A stretch of DNA of 64,000 bases from Hyunsoonleella flava (lineage in GTDB: Bacteria; Bacteroidota; Bacteroidia; Flavobacteriales; Flavobacteriaceae), in NCBI RefSeq assembly GCF_004310325.1, contig NZ_SIRT01000005.1:150834-214833 (forward strand), in the 5' to 3' direction. The notes below the pieces were generated by a model, which had not been told where the DNA came from, did not search any database, and worked only from the letters and a program-made list of their open reading frames with translations. Both the position numbers and the translations under genes were made by a program. This document shows positions 35,389 through 43,815 of this stretch, one piece after another (within the stretch, counting starts at the first letter, position 1; each line of letters starts with the position of its first letter).

Positions 35389-36819
35389 ATGTCAAACGTA
35401 AAAACAGCCGCTGAAGATAGAGTGCCCTTAGGCCAAAAAGCAGCATTTGGTGCAGGTCATTTGGTTTTAAACCTTTACCCTGGAGCTCTAGGTTTCTTTA
35501 TGTTCTTCCTACTTACAGCCTTTGGAATGGATCCGTTTCTAGCAGGACTTTTAGGAGGATTACCTAGGTTTTTTGATGCTATTACCGATCCTATTATGGG
35601 ATTTATATCAGATAACACAAATTCAAAATGGGGACGAAGAAGACCATATATTTTTGTTGGAGGTATACTAAGTGCCATTACATTTGTTTTGCTTTGGCAG
35701 CTTGATGAAAACAATTCATCAGACTATAATTTTTGGTACTTTCTAATCATGTCCATGGTGTTCCTCATTGGCAATACCATGTTTGCAACACCATTAGTGG
35801 GCTTAGGGTACGAAATGACGTCTGATTATAACGAGAGAACACGGTTAATGGCATTTTCCCAAACCGTTGGCCTCATCGCGTGGGTCATAGTGCCTTGGTT
35901 TTGGGTAATTATTGCTGATCCAGATATTTTTAAAGATCAAGCAGAAGGGGTTAGAACCATGGCCATATATGTTGGTGTGGCATGTTTAGTCCTCGGACTT
36001 TTACCTGCAATTTTTTGCAGGGGAATAGATGCTGGAAATATGGGCGATAGAAAACCACTAACACTAAAAAATATCTTTAGCAACGTAAAAGATTTGTTTA
36101 AAAGTATTGGTGAAGCCGTTAAGAATAAACCTTTTATGAAGCTGTGTGGCGCAACATTTTTAGTATTTAATGGCTATCAAATTGTAGCATCTTTCAGCTT
36201 CTTTATCTTCGTGTTTTATATTTTTAATGGAAGTTATGAAGCCACTGCTACATGGCCAGCATGGTTTAGTTCCATAGGGGCTTTGGTATCAGCATTTCTA
36301 GTGATTCCAATAGTCTCAAAAATGGCGACAAAGTGGGGTAAAAAGAAGGCCTTTATCATTTCAACAGCACTTTCAATCGTCGGATATATTTTAAAATGGT
36401 GGTCCTTCACACCTGATAACGTGTGGTTATCCTTTATTCCAATCCCTTTAATGTCATTCGGATTAGGAAGCTTATTTACGTTGATGATGAGTATGACGGC
36501 TGATGTTTGTGACTTGGACGAACTTAGAAATGGCAGACCAAGAAAGGAAGGAACATTTGGTGCGTTGTATTGGTGGGTAGTAAAATTAGGTCAAGGTTTA
36601 GCACTAGTTTTAGGAGGCCTTGTATTGAGTTTAATTGGGTTTGATGGAGATGCAGCTACACAAACAGCGGAAACACTTACGCAACTTAGGATAGCTGATA
36701 TTGTTATTCCAGTAGTTACAGCAGCTTTGGCTATTTGGGTAATGTGGAAATATAGCCTTACTGAAGAAAGAGCAAGAGAAATAAAAGCCGAATTAGAGGA
36801 AAGAAGAGGCGTATTGTAA
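35389..36819 (+). CDS. GPH-family (MelB-like) sugar:cation symporter, copy 1
   Basis: 476 residues with 12 predicted membrane helices (MFS fold, glycoside-pentoside-hexuronide group). Family signatures are visible: GLPRFFDAITDPIMGFISDNTNSKWGRRRPYI in the helix 2-3 region and MMSMTADVCDLDELRNGRPRKEGTFGALYWW in the second half. It should import glucose or small glucosides released in the periplasm by the GH17 and GH30 enzymes. It follows GH30 by 18 bp. A paralogue lies at 38584, and each copy is followed by a ~305-residue GH17 gene, so the module was duplicated. Confidence 0.9.
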   Translation: MSNVKTAAEDRVPLGQKAAFGAGHLVLNLYPGALGFFMFFLLTAFGMDPFLAGLLGGLPRFFDAITDPIMGFISDNTNSKWGRRRPYIFVGGILSAITFVLLWQLDENNSSDYNFWYFLIMSMVFLIGNTMFATPLVGLGYEMTSDYNERTRLMAFSQTVGLIAWVIVPWFWVIIADPDIFKDQAEGVRTMAIYVGVACLVLGLLPAIFCRGIDAGNMGDRKPLTLKNIFSNVKDLFKSIGEAVKNKPFMKLCGATFLVFNGYQIVASFSFFIFVFYIFNGSYEATATWPAWFSSIGALVSAFLVIPIVSKMATKWGKKKAFIISTALSIVGYILKWWSFTPDNVWLSFIPIPLMSFGLGSLFTLMMSMTADVCDLDELRNGRPRKEGTFGALYWWVVKLGQGLALVLGGLVLSLIGFDGDAATQTAETLTQLRIADIVIPVVTAALAIWVMWKYSLTEERAREIKAELEERRGVL

Positions 36820-36851
36820 TTATAAACGCTAACAAACAAAACCAAAATAAA

Positions 36852-37484
36852 ATGTCAACAAAAGTATTAATCATAGTAGGATTTGCATTTATTTTAATTG
36901 CGATTCTTAGCAGTATAAAATTGAGCTCAGGCGCTAGATTTATTAGCACTAAACTGGGAATACCAGCTGGAATAATTGGGGTTTTAATGATTATCTACGC
37001 CAGTTATTCGTCAAACTTAGTTAATTATAATAGACAAATTGAGCAAGTCTCCATTGGCAATAAGTTAAAAGTGGAGGGGCCTGTAAGTGCGACTAAAGTT
37101 ATTTCGCCAATAGATCAGGATTCTGTTGATTGTAGGATATTGACCATGGGCGTTTACCCTGAAACTAACAAAAATGATATTTGGGTGTTGATTCGCCCAA
37201 CGGACGACAGGTATTATCCACAGTCAGACCATACCAACACCTCTTATAAGAGAGATGGTGAGTGGCAAGTAGTAACACGTTTTGGAGGCGATTTAGGAGA
37301 GGTCTACGATTTAATTGTTTACGAAGCTGACGTTTCTGCCTCAAGTTTCTTTAGTGAAACCATTGCCAAATGGAAGGAAGCTGACGATTACCCAGGATTG
37401 CAACTTGAGGAAATGCCTTCTGGCGCAAAGGAAGTAGATAGAATAAAGGTATATACTCGAAAAAATTGTAGGGGTGTATTTTAA
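36852..37484 (+). CDS. Unknown two-helix membrane protein with soluble domain, PUL-embedded
   Basis: 210 residues, no family recognised with certainty. Two N-terminal membrane helices (about 4-21 and 35-52) are followed by a soluble part of ~150 residues. This part contains DIWVLIRPTDDRYYPQSDH, GEWQVVTRFGGDLGEVYDLIVYEAD and a helix ASSFFSETIAKWKEA. Such W-rich beta segments recall bacterial YEATS-like or other Ig-like sensory/binding domains, but I would not name one. It stands between the first symporter (32 bp) and a cytoplasmic GH17 (46 bp) and is absent from the second copy of that pair. A role in sensing or organising transport is possible but unproven. Confidence 0.55.
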   Translation: MSTKVLIIVGFAFILIAILSSIKLSSGARFISTKLGIPAGIIGVLMIIYASYSSNLVNYNRQIEQVSIGNKLKVEGPVSATKVISPIDQDSVDCRILTMGVYPETNKNDIWVLIRPTDDRYYPQSDHTNTSYKRDGEWQVVTRFGGDLGEVYDLIVYEADVSASSFFSETIAKWKEADDYPGLQLEEMPSGAKEVDRIKVYTRKNCRGVF

Positions 37485-37530
37485 TAGTTCGAAATAATTA
37501 AAAGTAAAACCAAGAAAAAAGAATAGCACA

Positions 37531-38442
37531 ATGTCTTACAGAGAAGCATCATATTACACATCTAACTATAGTCAGATAGCAACGAAAGGTATCAATCTTT
37601 CAGATTATTCTTTAGAAGAATTAAAAGCCTTATGGCGCAAAACCATTCAAGATGGTTTTCATGGGATATGTTTTAGCATGTACCGCGATGGGCAATCTCC
37701 AGGCGATGATATAAGCATGGAACAAGTGGAGCAGCGCATCAATATTTTAAAACCTTACGTTGGTGCTATTCGATCATTTTCATGTATTGAAGGTAATGAA
37801 TTTGTTCCAATGATGGCAAAAAAGCATGGTCTTAAGACACTAGTTGGTGCATGGCTTAGTGACGACAAAGAAGATAATGAAAGAGAGATCGAAGCTTTAA
37901 TAGCTTTAGCAAAAGCGGGCAATGTTGACGTAGCGGCTGTAGGGAACGAAGTGTTATATCGAAACGATTTAACGTTAGATGAATTAGTAGGCTACATAAA
38001 CCGTGTGAAAGAGGCGCTAGCAGGTTTGGATATTCCAGTAGGATATGTGGATGCCTATTACGAGTTTTCAAGACACCCTATTTTAGTTGAAAGTACCGAT
38101 GTAGTATTGGCAAATTTGTATCCATATTGGGAAGGTTGCCCAATTGAATATGCACTCGGTCATATGCAAGCCATGTATGGGTCAGTTGTAGATGCAGCTC
38201 AAGGAAAACCAATTATCATTACAGAAACGGGTTGGCCTAGTCAAGGCGGCGGTCTTGATAGCGCCATTGCTGCTGAAGATGCGGCAATGAAGTATTTTAT
38301 TGATACCATCAGATGGACTAATGAGAATGATATTCCAATTTTCTATTTTTCATCTTTTGATGAATCATGGAAAACAGGAGACGAAGGTGATGTAGGGGCT
38401 TATTGGGGCCTTTGGGATAAACATGAAAACCTAAAGTTCTAA
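37531..38442 (+). CDS. Short GH17 glucosidase, cytoplasmic, copy 1
   Basis: 303 residues, no signal peptide. GH17 motifs: acid/base Glu140 in VAAVGNEVLYR and nucleophile Glu232 in IIITETGWPS, the form nearest to the classical plant and fungal GH17 pattern. Other marks are RSFSCIEGNEF and FYFSSFDESWK near the end. About 100 residues shorter than the long paralogues upstream. It follows the symporter and unknown membrane gene, so it probably acts on the imported sugar in the cytoplasm, perhaps as an exo-beta-1,3-glucosidase. A near copy lies at 40028. A 141-bp gap after it holds a candidate internal promoter. Confidence 0.8.
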   Translation: MSYREASYYTSNYSQIATKGINLSDYSLEELKALWRKTIQDGFHGICFSMYRDGQSPGDDISMEQVEQRINILKPYVGAIRSFSCIEGNEFVPMMAKKHGLKTLVGAWLSDDKEDNEREIEALIALAKAGNVDVAAVGNEVLYRNDLTLDELVGYINRVKEALAGLDIPVGYVDAYYEFSRHPILVESTDVVLANLYPYWEGCPIEYALGHMQAMYGSVVDAAQGKPIIITETGWPSQGGGLDSAIAAEDAAMKYFIDTIRWTNENDIPIFYFSSFDESWKTGDEGDVGAYWGLWDKHENLKF

Positions 38443-38488
38443 GAGCAAAAAAGAAGTCAGGTAATTTGCTATAGTTTATAATATTTAC

Positions 38489-38514
38489 TTTGAGATTGCA
38501 TACTTGTTGTGTGG
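38489..38514 (+). promoter_or_regulatory. Candidate internal promoter before second transporter-GH17 pair
   Basis: TTTGAGAT, then ATACTTGTTGTGTGG, resembles the susC promoter core (TTTGACAT, ATACTTTTTGTAG) with one extra base. It lies 95 bp before the ATG, compared with 92 bp at susC. No direct-repeat operator is seen upstream, so control may differ. Confidence 0.4.
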
Positions 38515-38583
38515 CGACCCAAATATGTGTATGTAAATATCATGCCCTTTATGTATAAGCTACTGAAGCACAAAAATTAAAAT

Positions 38584-40038
38584 ATGTCAATAGTTAAGAG
38601 CACATCTAGAGATAAAGTTCCTTTCGGGCAAAAAGTGGCCTTCGGAATAGGCATGCTTGCGAACCAGATGTTTCCGGCAATACTTGGAATATTCATGGTA
38701 GTTTTGGTGCAAGACCTAGGTTTTACTGGTTGGATGTGGTCGCTCATCTATTTTTTTCCAAGGATTTTTGATGCGATAACAGATCCAATAATGGGCTATA
38801 TTTCAGATAACACTAAATCCAAATGGGGACGTAGAAGGCAATATGTATTAATTGGTGCTTTATTGATGGGTATTGCTTATGTATTTATGTGGCAATTGTA
38901 TAAAGACAGTGGTCTTGATTATAATTTCTGGTATTTCTTCCTGTGGTCGATAGTTTTTTACTTAGGACTCACCTTTTTTAGCGTGCCTTATGTAGCCATG
39001 GGATATGAGATGAGTAATGATTTTCACGAACGTACCAGTATTATGGCAGTAGCGCAATGGATAGGCCAATGGGCATGGGTAATAGCGCCATTGTTTTGGA
39101 TAATCATGTACGATCCAGAATGGTTTCCATCCGCAGATGTAGCTGTGCGGCAATTAGCTATTTGGGTTGCAATACCTTGTACGATTTGCGCTATGGTTCC
39201 AGCATTTTTCATAAAGAGTAGGTCTACACTTGATGAAAATTACGAATCATTAAGTTTAGCAAAGGCAGGTAATAGTTTAAAAAATATATTCTTCAGTTTT
39301 GTTGAAGCTTTTAAGATTAAAGAGTTTAGAAAATTATGCGCTGCTACGTTTTTGATTTTCAATGCTTTTAATACAGTAGCGGCCCTTACCTTTTTTGTGA
39401 TTGTTTACAAATTGTTTAATGGAGACGCGGCTGCAAGCGGAATCTGGGTTTCATTATTTGGATGTCTGGGAGCATTGGGAACGACTTTTATTGTAATTCC
39501 TATTGTAACGAAAATGTCTAAGGTTATGGGAAAGAGAAAAGCATTTTTATTATCTCAGGGCATATCCGTTATAGGATACATAATGCTTTGGTTTCTGTTT
39601 ATTCCAGGTAAGCCTTGGATGTACATAATTGCTCTACCCTTTTTCTCTTTCGGAATCGGGAGTCTATTTACAATTATGATGTCCATGACCGCTGATGTTA
39701 TTGATATAGATGAATTAAATTCAGGTTTACGAAGAGAAGGTATTTTTGGTGCGATTTATTGGTGGATGGTTAAAGTCGGATTTGCAATAGCTGGCGGTTT
39801 AAGTGGAGTAATTATTGCCATAGTGGGATTCAACCCTGATCTGGCTACAACTGATCAACAATCTGCAGTTGATGGGCTTCATGCCTTCTTTTGTTTCTTC
39901 CCTATGGTAGGCACACTAATAGCAATGTATATCATGCGCAATTATGGTGTAAATGAAGAAAGGGCAAATGCTGTAAGAGTGAAATTAGAAAAAAGAAAAA
40001 AAGGTTATAATAAAAAAGTAGTTGTAGATGTCGTATAG
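38584..40038 (+). CDS. GPH-family (MelB-like) sugar:cation symporter, copy 2
   Basis: 484 residues, 12 predicted helices. It aligns along its length with the symporter at 35389: FFPRIFDAITDPIMGYISDNTKSKWGRRRQYV and MMSMTADVIDIDELNSGLRREGIFGAIYWWMVK. It is predicted to import glucosides or glucose with a cation. Its stop overlaps the start of the following GH17 gene by 11 bp, so the two are translationally coupled. Divergence between the two copies suggests an old duplication with possible specialisation on different oligosaccharides. Confidence 0.9.
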   Translation: MSIVKSTSRDKVPFGQKVAFGIGMLANQMFPAILGIFMVVLVQDLGFTGWMWSLIYFFPRIFDAITDPIMGYISDNTKSKWGRRRQYVLIGALLMGIAYVFMWQLYKDSGLDYNFWYFFLWSIVFYLGLTFFSVPYVAMGYEMSNDFHERTSIMAVAQWIGQWAWVIAPLFWIIMYDPEWFPSADVAVRQLAIWVAIPCTICAMVPAFFIKSRSTLDENYESLSLAKAGNSLKNIFFSFVEAFKIKEFRKLCAATFLIFNAFNTVAALTFFVIVYKLFNGDAAASGIWVSLFGCLGALGTTFIVIPIVTKMSKVMGKRKAFLLSQGISVIGYIMLWFLFIPGKPWMYIIALPFFSFGIGSLFTIMMSMTADVIDIDELNSGLRREGIFGAIYWWMVKVGFAIAGGLSGVIIAIVGFNPDLATTDQQSAVDGLHAFFCFFPMVGTLIAMYIMRNYGVNEERANAVRVKLEKRKKGYNKKVVVDVV

Positions 40039-40957
40039 ATCTGATAAAATATTGTCGCTATCTGGATATAACTTGGATAACAAGACTACAAGAGGTCTGC
40101 AAAACTGTTTTAAAAGAGTTTTGAAAAACGGGATGCATGGTATTGGGTTTAGTCCGTATAAAGAAGGTCAAGAACCGGGAGACCAACTTTCAGAAAAGCA
40201 GATAAGAAGACGTTTAAAAGTAATTAAGCCTTACACAAGATGGGTACGGTCATTTTCATGTACCGAGGGAAATGAGTTGATACCTAAGATTGCTAAAGAA
40301 ATGGGTATGAAAACCATGGTTGGCGCTTGGTTAGGAGATGAATCAGAAATGAATACAAAAGAAATAGCAGGATTAAAGAACTTAGCCCGAGATGGCGTAG
40401 TTGATGTTGCTGCTGTGGGAAATGAAGTAATGTATCGCGGCGATCTAAGCGAAGATGAACTATTGGGTTTTATTTATGATGTGAAAAATGAGATAACAGA
40501 CATCCCCGTTGGATATGTTGATGCTTATTATGAGTTTACACTAAGACCACGTATCACTGAGGCTTGTGATGTAATTTTGGCTAACTGCTACCCTTATTGG
40601 GAAGGTTGTAGTATTGAGTACGCTTTGATTTATATGAAAGATATGTATAATAAAGCGTTAAAAGCTGGAAATGGCAAAAAGGTAATTATTTCTGAAACAG
40701 GGTGGCCCAGTGAAGGGGAAGGCTTAAATGGTGCGTTTCCATCTAAGGAAAATGCAATGAAATACTTTATAAACACGCAACTATGGTCCCAAGAAGAAGG
40801 TATAGATATTTTCTATTTTTCCTCTTTCGACGAATCATGGAAAGTTGGATCGGAAGGAGATGTTGGAGCATATTGGGGTTTATGGGATAAAAATGAGAAA
40901 CCTAAGTTTCACACGAAGGGTGTAAAACTAAACAAAGCAAAGCGATTATTTGTGTAG
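40028..40957 (+). CDS. Short GH17 glucosidase, cytoplasmic, copy 2
   Basis: 309 residues, no signal peptide. The GH17 active site is intact: acid/base Glu133 in VAAVGNEVMYR and nucleophile Glu223 in VIISETGWPS. The FYFSSFDESWKVGSEGDVGAYWGLWDK end matches copy 1 at 37531 closely. The start lies inside the end of the symporter gene, implying coupled translation. Likely a cytoplasmic beta-1,3-glucosidase or transglycosidase acting on what that symporter imports. It is the last gene of the main operon. A stem-loop follows the stop by 34 bp. Confidence 0.8.
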   Translation: MSYRSDKILSLSGYNLDNKTTRGLQNCFKRVLKNGMHGIGFSPYKEGQEPGDQLSEKQIRRRLKVIKPYTRWVRSFSCTEGNELIPKIAKEMGMKTMVGAWLGDESEMNTKEIAGLKNLARDGVVDVAAVGNEVMYRGDLSEDELLGFIYDVKNEITDIPVGYVDAYYEFTLRPRITEACDVILANCYPYWEGCSIEYALIYMKDMYNKALKAGNGKKVIISETGWPSEGEGLNGAFPSKENAMKYFINTQLWSQEEGIDIFYFSSFDESWKVGSEGDVGAYWGLWDKNEKPKFHTKGVKLNKAKRLFV

Positions 40958-40990
40958 AATATGATCTTGAAATCAGGCACTCATTAGCAG

Positions 40991-41021
40991 AGTCTATTAC
41001 GGTACTTTTAGTAAATAGACT
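40991..41021 (+). terminator. Stem-loop at the end of the main PUL operon
   Basis: AGTCTATT pairs with AATAGACT around a ~15-nt loop, with no clear T-run. It is a possible weak terminator separating the main operon from the operator and promoter at 41049-41223. Confidence 0.35.
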
Positions 41022-41048
41022 ATACATAGTAATTCTGTGAGTTACATT

Positions 41049-41070
41049 ACCACAACATTACCACAACATC
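41049..41070 (+). promoter_or_regulatory. Operator: 11-bp direct repeat before the secreted CBM-like gene
   Basis: ACCACAACATT followed at once by ACCACAACATC, an almost perfect 11-bp tandem. It lies 127 bp upstream of the conserved TTTGA element, versus 118 bp at susC. This is the best preserved of the three sites. Confidence 0.6.
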
Positions 41071-41138
41071 ATAGGTATATACTGTATTTGGGCATTTTTT
41101 GGTTAGAACTATAAAGCTTTTAAAACCCCATGGAACAA

Positions 41139-41223
41139 GGTGTTTTTGAGAAATGCTCAATAATATTGGGTTTTCTTTGAGATGTATGTTTTTTGTAGGG
41201 GTAAGTTTTGTCAATTTATCAAT
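41139..41223 (+). promoter_or_regulatory. Promoter segment homologous to the susC promoter
   Basis: GGTGTTTTT at 41139, TTTGAGATGTAT at 41176 (again 37 bp later), TTTTTGTAGGGG, and AATTTATCAAT at 41213-41223 repeat the susC promoter order and spacing. It drives the gene at 41293, with an untranslated leader of about 90 bases. Confidence 0.6.
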
Positions 41224-41292
41224 AACCAAGACTTAAATTTGGAAGACAACAAAACTAAGAATTCAATTAATATTAATTAAAAACTATTCAAG

Positions 41293-42927
41293 ATGAAAAA
41301 AATTACTTTATTACTTTTTTTATTGACAGCATATTATGGTTATGCTCAACCAACTACCGATCCAACGGCGCCTCCTGCAAGAAATACAGAAGATGTTATT
41401 TCTATATATGGAGGGGGGAACGGTGGAAATCCGTACACCGATATAACAGGTGTTAATTACTCACCTAATTGGTCTCAACCAGCTCCATGGAATGCACCAG
41501 ATCCAGCTGTAGATACAGGTTCAGGTAATTTGGTGTTGTTTTATGATGAGCTGTCATATCAAGGTACAGATTTTACTGCAAATGCTCAAAATGCAGCTTC
41601 GATGGAGTTTCTTCATGTAGATATATGGACTCCGAATGCAGAAACAATCAATGTATCGCCAATAAACAACGGAACAGGTGGAACGGGAACAACTGAGGTT
41701 CAAGTTGGTATTACAACTACTGCAGGCGCATGGACAAGTATTGACATTCCAAAAAGTTCTTTTACTGGTATGACTTGGGATGCTGTTGGACAATTTATTT
41801 TTGTGCGTCCAGGTTTTGGAAGCCCGACACCAAGAGCTGACGTATATTTAGATAACATTTATTTTTGGAAAAATCCAGCAGATCCTTTAAAAGATGCTAC
41901 ATTGAGTGATTTGCAAGTAGCTGGAGCCACGATTAACGGTTTTGGTCCTGCTACGTTAGATTATACATATGAAGTACAAATAGGAACCACTACTGCGCCT
42001 CAAATTACATCGGCAACAACAACCAATGGCGGTGCTTCAGCATCTATAACTCAAGCTCCTGGTGTACCAGGCGATGCAACAATTGTAGTTACCTCTGCAG
42101 ACGCATCAACTATGCAAACATACACGGTTTCTTTCACGGCAACATTGCCTAATGATGCACCTAACCCAAACACACCAAATGGTGAAGTTTTAAGCCTTTA
42201 TGGTGATACTGGCGGATTCACAAATATTTGGACACCTGATTATGCCTTTGGTGCTTTTGATTCAAAAATAGACTTAGATTCTGGCGCAGGAACAGATGAA
42301 GCTATTAAAATGGATTTCTCAGATGCAGGTTATGGAGAAGGAACAAATGCTCCTGTTGATATTAGTGCATATAATTTTGTAAACTTCTCATATTTTGCAC
42401 CGAATTTACCTCCAGGAGCTAATGGACACGAGGTTAAATTTATTTTAATTGGACAAGGTGAAGGTGAAAAAGATTATATTTTGAAGACTGATGGTTCGGG
42501 TGATGGTATGTTGGTTTTCGGCTCTTGGCAAAACCTTAGTATCGATTTATCCCATTTTACGGCTTTAGGTTTAACAAAACCCAATTATCTTCAGTTTAAG
42601 TTAGGAACAACTTCAGATTTAAACACTACAATTGTTTACTTTGACAACATTTATTTTTCGGCAAATGCAGGAACATTAAGCAATAAAACTTATGCAAAAG
42701 AAACTTTCAAAGCATACCCGAACCCAACTCAAGAAAGATGGACGCTTTCTGGAAGTACTCAAATAGAGTCTGTTAGAGTATACGATGTCTTAGGAAAACA
42801 AGTACTGTCACTTTCTCCAAAAAGCAACGAGGCTGAAATTGATGGTTCTGATTTAAAGACAGGTATTTATTTCGCTCAGATAGAAACGATAGCAGGAATA
42901 GATAACATTAGATTGATAAAGCAATAA
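41293..42927 (+). CDS. T9SS-secreted CBM-like protein
   Basis: 544 residues. The signal peptide is about 1-19 (TAYYGYAQ). A first CBM-like beta-sandwich (about 33-195) has DVISIYGGGNGG, EFLHVDIWTPNA, WTSIDIPKSSFTGM and VYLDNIYFWKN. A cadherin-like beta-sandwich follows (about 197-285), then a second CBM-like module (about 290-458: EVLSLYGDTGGF ... VYFDNIYFSA). The C-terminal 75 residues (YPNPTQERWTLSG ... GIYFAQIETIAG ... LIKQ) form a T9SS type A sorting domain. There is no catalytic motif. It probably binds the glucan outside the cell. It has its own operator and promoter, matching susC, and a terminator, so it is a co-regulated single-gene unit. Confidence 0.8.
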   Translation: MKKITLLLFLLTAYYGYAQPTTDPTAPPARNTEDVISIYGGGNGGNPYTDITGVNYSPNWSQPAPWNAPDPAVDTGSGNLVLFYDELSYQGTDFTANAQNAASMEFLHVDIWTPNAETINVSPINNGTGGTGTTEVQVGITTTAGAWTSIDIPKSSFTGMTWDAVGQFIFVRPGFGSPTPRADVYLDNIYFWKNPADPLKDATLSDLQVAGATINGFGPATLDYTYEVQIGTTTAPQITSATTTNGGASASITQAPGVPGDATIVVTSADASTMQTYTVSFTATLPNDAPNPNTPNGEVLSLYGDTGGFTNIWTPDYAFGAFDSKIDLDSGAGTDEAIKMDFSDAGYGEGTNAPVDISAYNFVNFSYFAPNLPPGANGHEVKFILIGQGEGEKDYILKTDGSGDGMLVFGSWQNLSIDLSHFTALGLTKPNYLQFKLGTTSDLNTTIVYFDNIYFSANAGTLSNKTYAKETFKAYPNPTQERWTLSGSTQIESVRVYDVLGKQVLSLSPKSNEAEIDGSDLKTGIYFAQIETIAGIDNIRLIKQ

Positions 42928-42952
42928 ATAGTTGCTAAGTTTAGTTTGTTTT

Positions 42953-42984
42953 AAAAAGACGCTTTATTTAAAGCGTCTTTTTTT
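42953..42984 (+). terminator. Intrinsic terminator closing the PUL
   Basis: GACGCTTTA (42958-42966) pairs with TAAAGCGTC (42969-42977), preceded by five A and followed by seven T. Confidence 0.9.
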
Positions 42985-43029
42985 GTTTATGTATTTATTT
43001 CTTTACTTTGTTTAAAGAATCATCTTTAC

Positions 43030-43722
43030 ATGTTTGACGATATAATCAGAGCCATCCCTTTTGGCATCATTTTGGCGTTTACCATTGGTCCGGTTTTTTT
43101 TGTGCTTTTAGAAACAGGCGCAACAAAGGGCTTTCGAAGCGCTTTGATTTTTGATTGTGGTGTAATTTTAGCTGATATATTATTTATCGTCGTCGCGTTT
43201 TTCAGTACCAATAAGCTAGTAGAGAAAATAAAGGATGACCCTAATTTTCTAATTTTCGGAGGTGTATTATTGGTCGCCTATGGTTTGATTTCATTTATAA
43301 AAACATCTAGGTCCTTTCGAGAAATTGTTAGGGAATACTACAAAGTTGAAATAAAAAAAGGCTACGGAAAATTGTTTTTAAAGGGGTTTCTTTTAAACTT
43401 TATTAACATAGGGGTACTGATAGGATGGGTGGCGTTTATAGTATTAGCCAATACACTTACGGCATCTGAAAATGGAGTAGTCGTGTTTCTTACCACAATA
43501 TTAGTGGTTTATCTTTTAGTAGATTTAATTAAAATTTCTATTGCTAAGAAACTAAAGAGTAGATTGACACCAAGATTAATATTCAAAACAAAAAAAATTG
43601 TGGCCTTAGTGATTTTAGGCTTTGGTGTGTTGCTGCTGGCACAAGGTTTTTTTCCAGAAGAAAAGGAGCTTATAAAAGAACAACTTGATAAAATGAATCC
43701 CATAAAGGAGAAGCTTCACTAA
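43030..43722 (+). CDS. LysE/RhtB-family exporter
   Basis: 230 residues with about six membrane helices. The N-terminal AIPFGIILAFTIGPVFFVLLETGATKGFRSALIFDCGVILADI is the family signature (the usual PGP or IGP turn is present as IGP). The C-terminal tail is short and charged. LysE-type carriers export amino acids or related solutes; the substrate cannot be told from sequence. The gene stands between the PUL terminator and holB, with 93 bp to the latter. Not obviously linked to glycan use. Confidence 0.85.
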   Translation: MFDDIIRAIPFGIILAFTIGPVFFVLLETGATKGFRSALIFDCGVILADILFIVVAFFSTNKLVEKIKDDPNFLIFGGVLLVAYGLISFIKTSRSFREIVREYYKVEIKKGYGKLFLKGFLLNFINIGVLIGWVAFIVLANTLTASENGVVVFLTTILVVYLLVDLIKISIAKKLKSRLTPRLIFKTKKIVALVILGFGVLLLAQGFFPEEKELIKEQLDKMNPIKEKLH

Positions 43723-43803
43723 AGAGTAATACGCTCAATAATTTACAAGGTAAAGTCTAGTGAATCCCAATGAAGGAAACGCCTAGATATTAAAAAAATC
43801 GTT

Positions 43804-43811
43804 TACTTTTG
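43804..43811 (+). promoter_or_regulatory. -7 box immediately before holB
   Basis: TACTTTTG fits TAnnTTTG perfectly but ends only 4 bp before the holB ATG. Transcription would start at or next to the start codon, suggesting a leaderless mRNA. The -33 side is weak. Confidence 0.5.
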
Positions 43812-43815
43812 TGCG

